6,263 nucleotides of DNA from Chitinophagaceae bacterium (GTDB lineage: Bacteria > Bacteroidota > Bacteroidia > Chitinophagales > Chitinophagaceae): assembly GCA_020853515.1 (NCBI GenBank), contig JADYYU010000115.1, forward strand, positions 1 to 6,263, given 5' to 3'. Numbering within the stretch: position 1 is the stretch's first letter; the number at the start of each line of letters is the position of its first letter. This document shows positions 5,785 through 6,263 of the stretch, in pieces. The notes under the pieces were generated by a model. That model made no database searches and was not told the DNA's origin. It saw only the letters and a list, made by a program, of their open reading frames with translations. Position numbers and translations under genes: made by a program.

Positions 5785-6263
5785 ATGAAAAGAATTTTTA
5801 CAACACTACTACTTATCGTCAGTTTTATTTTCAGGTCGCAATCACAGGTTATTGATAACGCTTGTGAAGGGATACCCTGTAATTCACTACCAATATGCGG
5901 GGTCAACACCATCGCAAATGTCAATTCTTATACAGCTTCGCTGGCGCCTTTTAATGTCAATCCGGGCGGCATCGGTAACTGTAACAATGCAGTGGGCGGT
6001 GTGGTAAATTATACGGCCACCCCAAATTGGATCTATTATAGACTTAAGTGCTATGCAGGGGGTGTGTTGAATTTTTCAATCAATCCAAACGATCCCGCGG
6101 CCGATATGGACTGGGCCATCTGGGATATCTCTGTTTCAGGTTGCGGCTCCCTCACTGCCGGTAATCTGCTTGAATGTAATTCCTTTGCCGGAGCAGGTGC
6201 TACAGGTTTGCAACCGGCTCCTGCTGCTGGTTTTGAAACCGGCATCACACTGACTGCCGGCAA
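5785..6263 (+). CDS. Secreted Cys-rich surface protein, N-terminal part (cut by window end)
   Basis: An open frame starts at ATG 5785 and runs to the window edge without a stop (159 complete codons). It begins MKRIFTT, then a hydrophobic stretch (8-16) and a plausible cleavage site after SQS (18-20), so it is probably exported. The mature part has Cys at 28, 32, 39, 66, 90, 120 and 131, suggesting disulphides. It includes NWIYYRLKCYAGG (81-93) and SINPNDPAADMDWAIWDIS (98-116). This pattern resembles the N-terminal module of large Bacteroidota secreted proteins, where an Asp-x-Asp-Trp segment follows a WYRF-like strand. Those proteins commonly end in a PKD array or a type IX secretion sorting domain. 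That ending lies outside the window, so type IX export is inference. The function is unknown. Confidence 0.75.
   Translation, partial: MKRIFTTLLLIVSFIFRSQSQVIDNACEGIPCNSLPICGVNTIANVNSYTASLAPFNVNPGGIGNCNNAVGGVVNYTATPNWIYYRLKCYAGGVLNFSINPNDPAADMDWAIWDISVSGCGSLTAGNLLECNSFAGAGATGLQPAPAAGFETGITLTAG

Overview
The window looks like a chromosomal segment of a Gram-negative Bacteroidota bacterium, most likely of the Chitinophagaceae/Sphingobacteriales type. The basis is fourfold. Starts lack Shine-Dalgarno sequences and have A/T-rich leaders. Promoter-like TAnnTTTG boxes with an upstream TTTG/TTG-type element lie before several genes. Transketolase is encoded as a separate N-terminal subunit. The lpxH product is of the Bacteroidota type, and a secreted Cys-rich protein at the right edge resembles large Bacteroidota surface proteins. 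This is inference from protein and signal style; no marker gene is present.

Layout: positions 1-105 hold a perfect 30-bp palindromic terminator and a Bacteroidota-type promoter. Next comes a two-gene plus-strand unit joined by a TAATG overlap: the transketolase N-terminal subunit (106-939) and a 786-residue exported von Willebrand factor A protein (939-3299). The second protein carries two sets of internal repeats. A convergent MacB/FtsX-type ABC permease lies on the minus strand (3415-4644). A 282-base divergent gap with promoter-like boxes at both ends leads to lpxH on the plus strand (4927-5685). The window ends inside a signal-peptide-bearing secreted protein that starts at 5785 and has no stop before 6263.

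Functionally the segment mixes housekeeping (pentose phosphate pathway, lipid A synthesis) with envelope proteins (exported VWA protein, ABC permease, secreted protein). It is not one pathway. No mobile element, CRISPR array, tRNA or rRNA is visible. The least explained parts are the VWA protein, with about five degenerate ~50-residue FPxL...LRF repeats and three C-terminal units at an exact 77-residue period, and its tight coupling to a transketolase half-gene whose C-terminal partner is absent. I do not see a clearly new defence or mobile system here.
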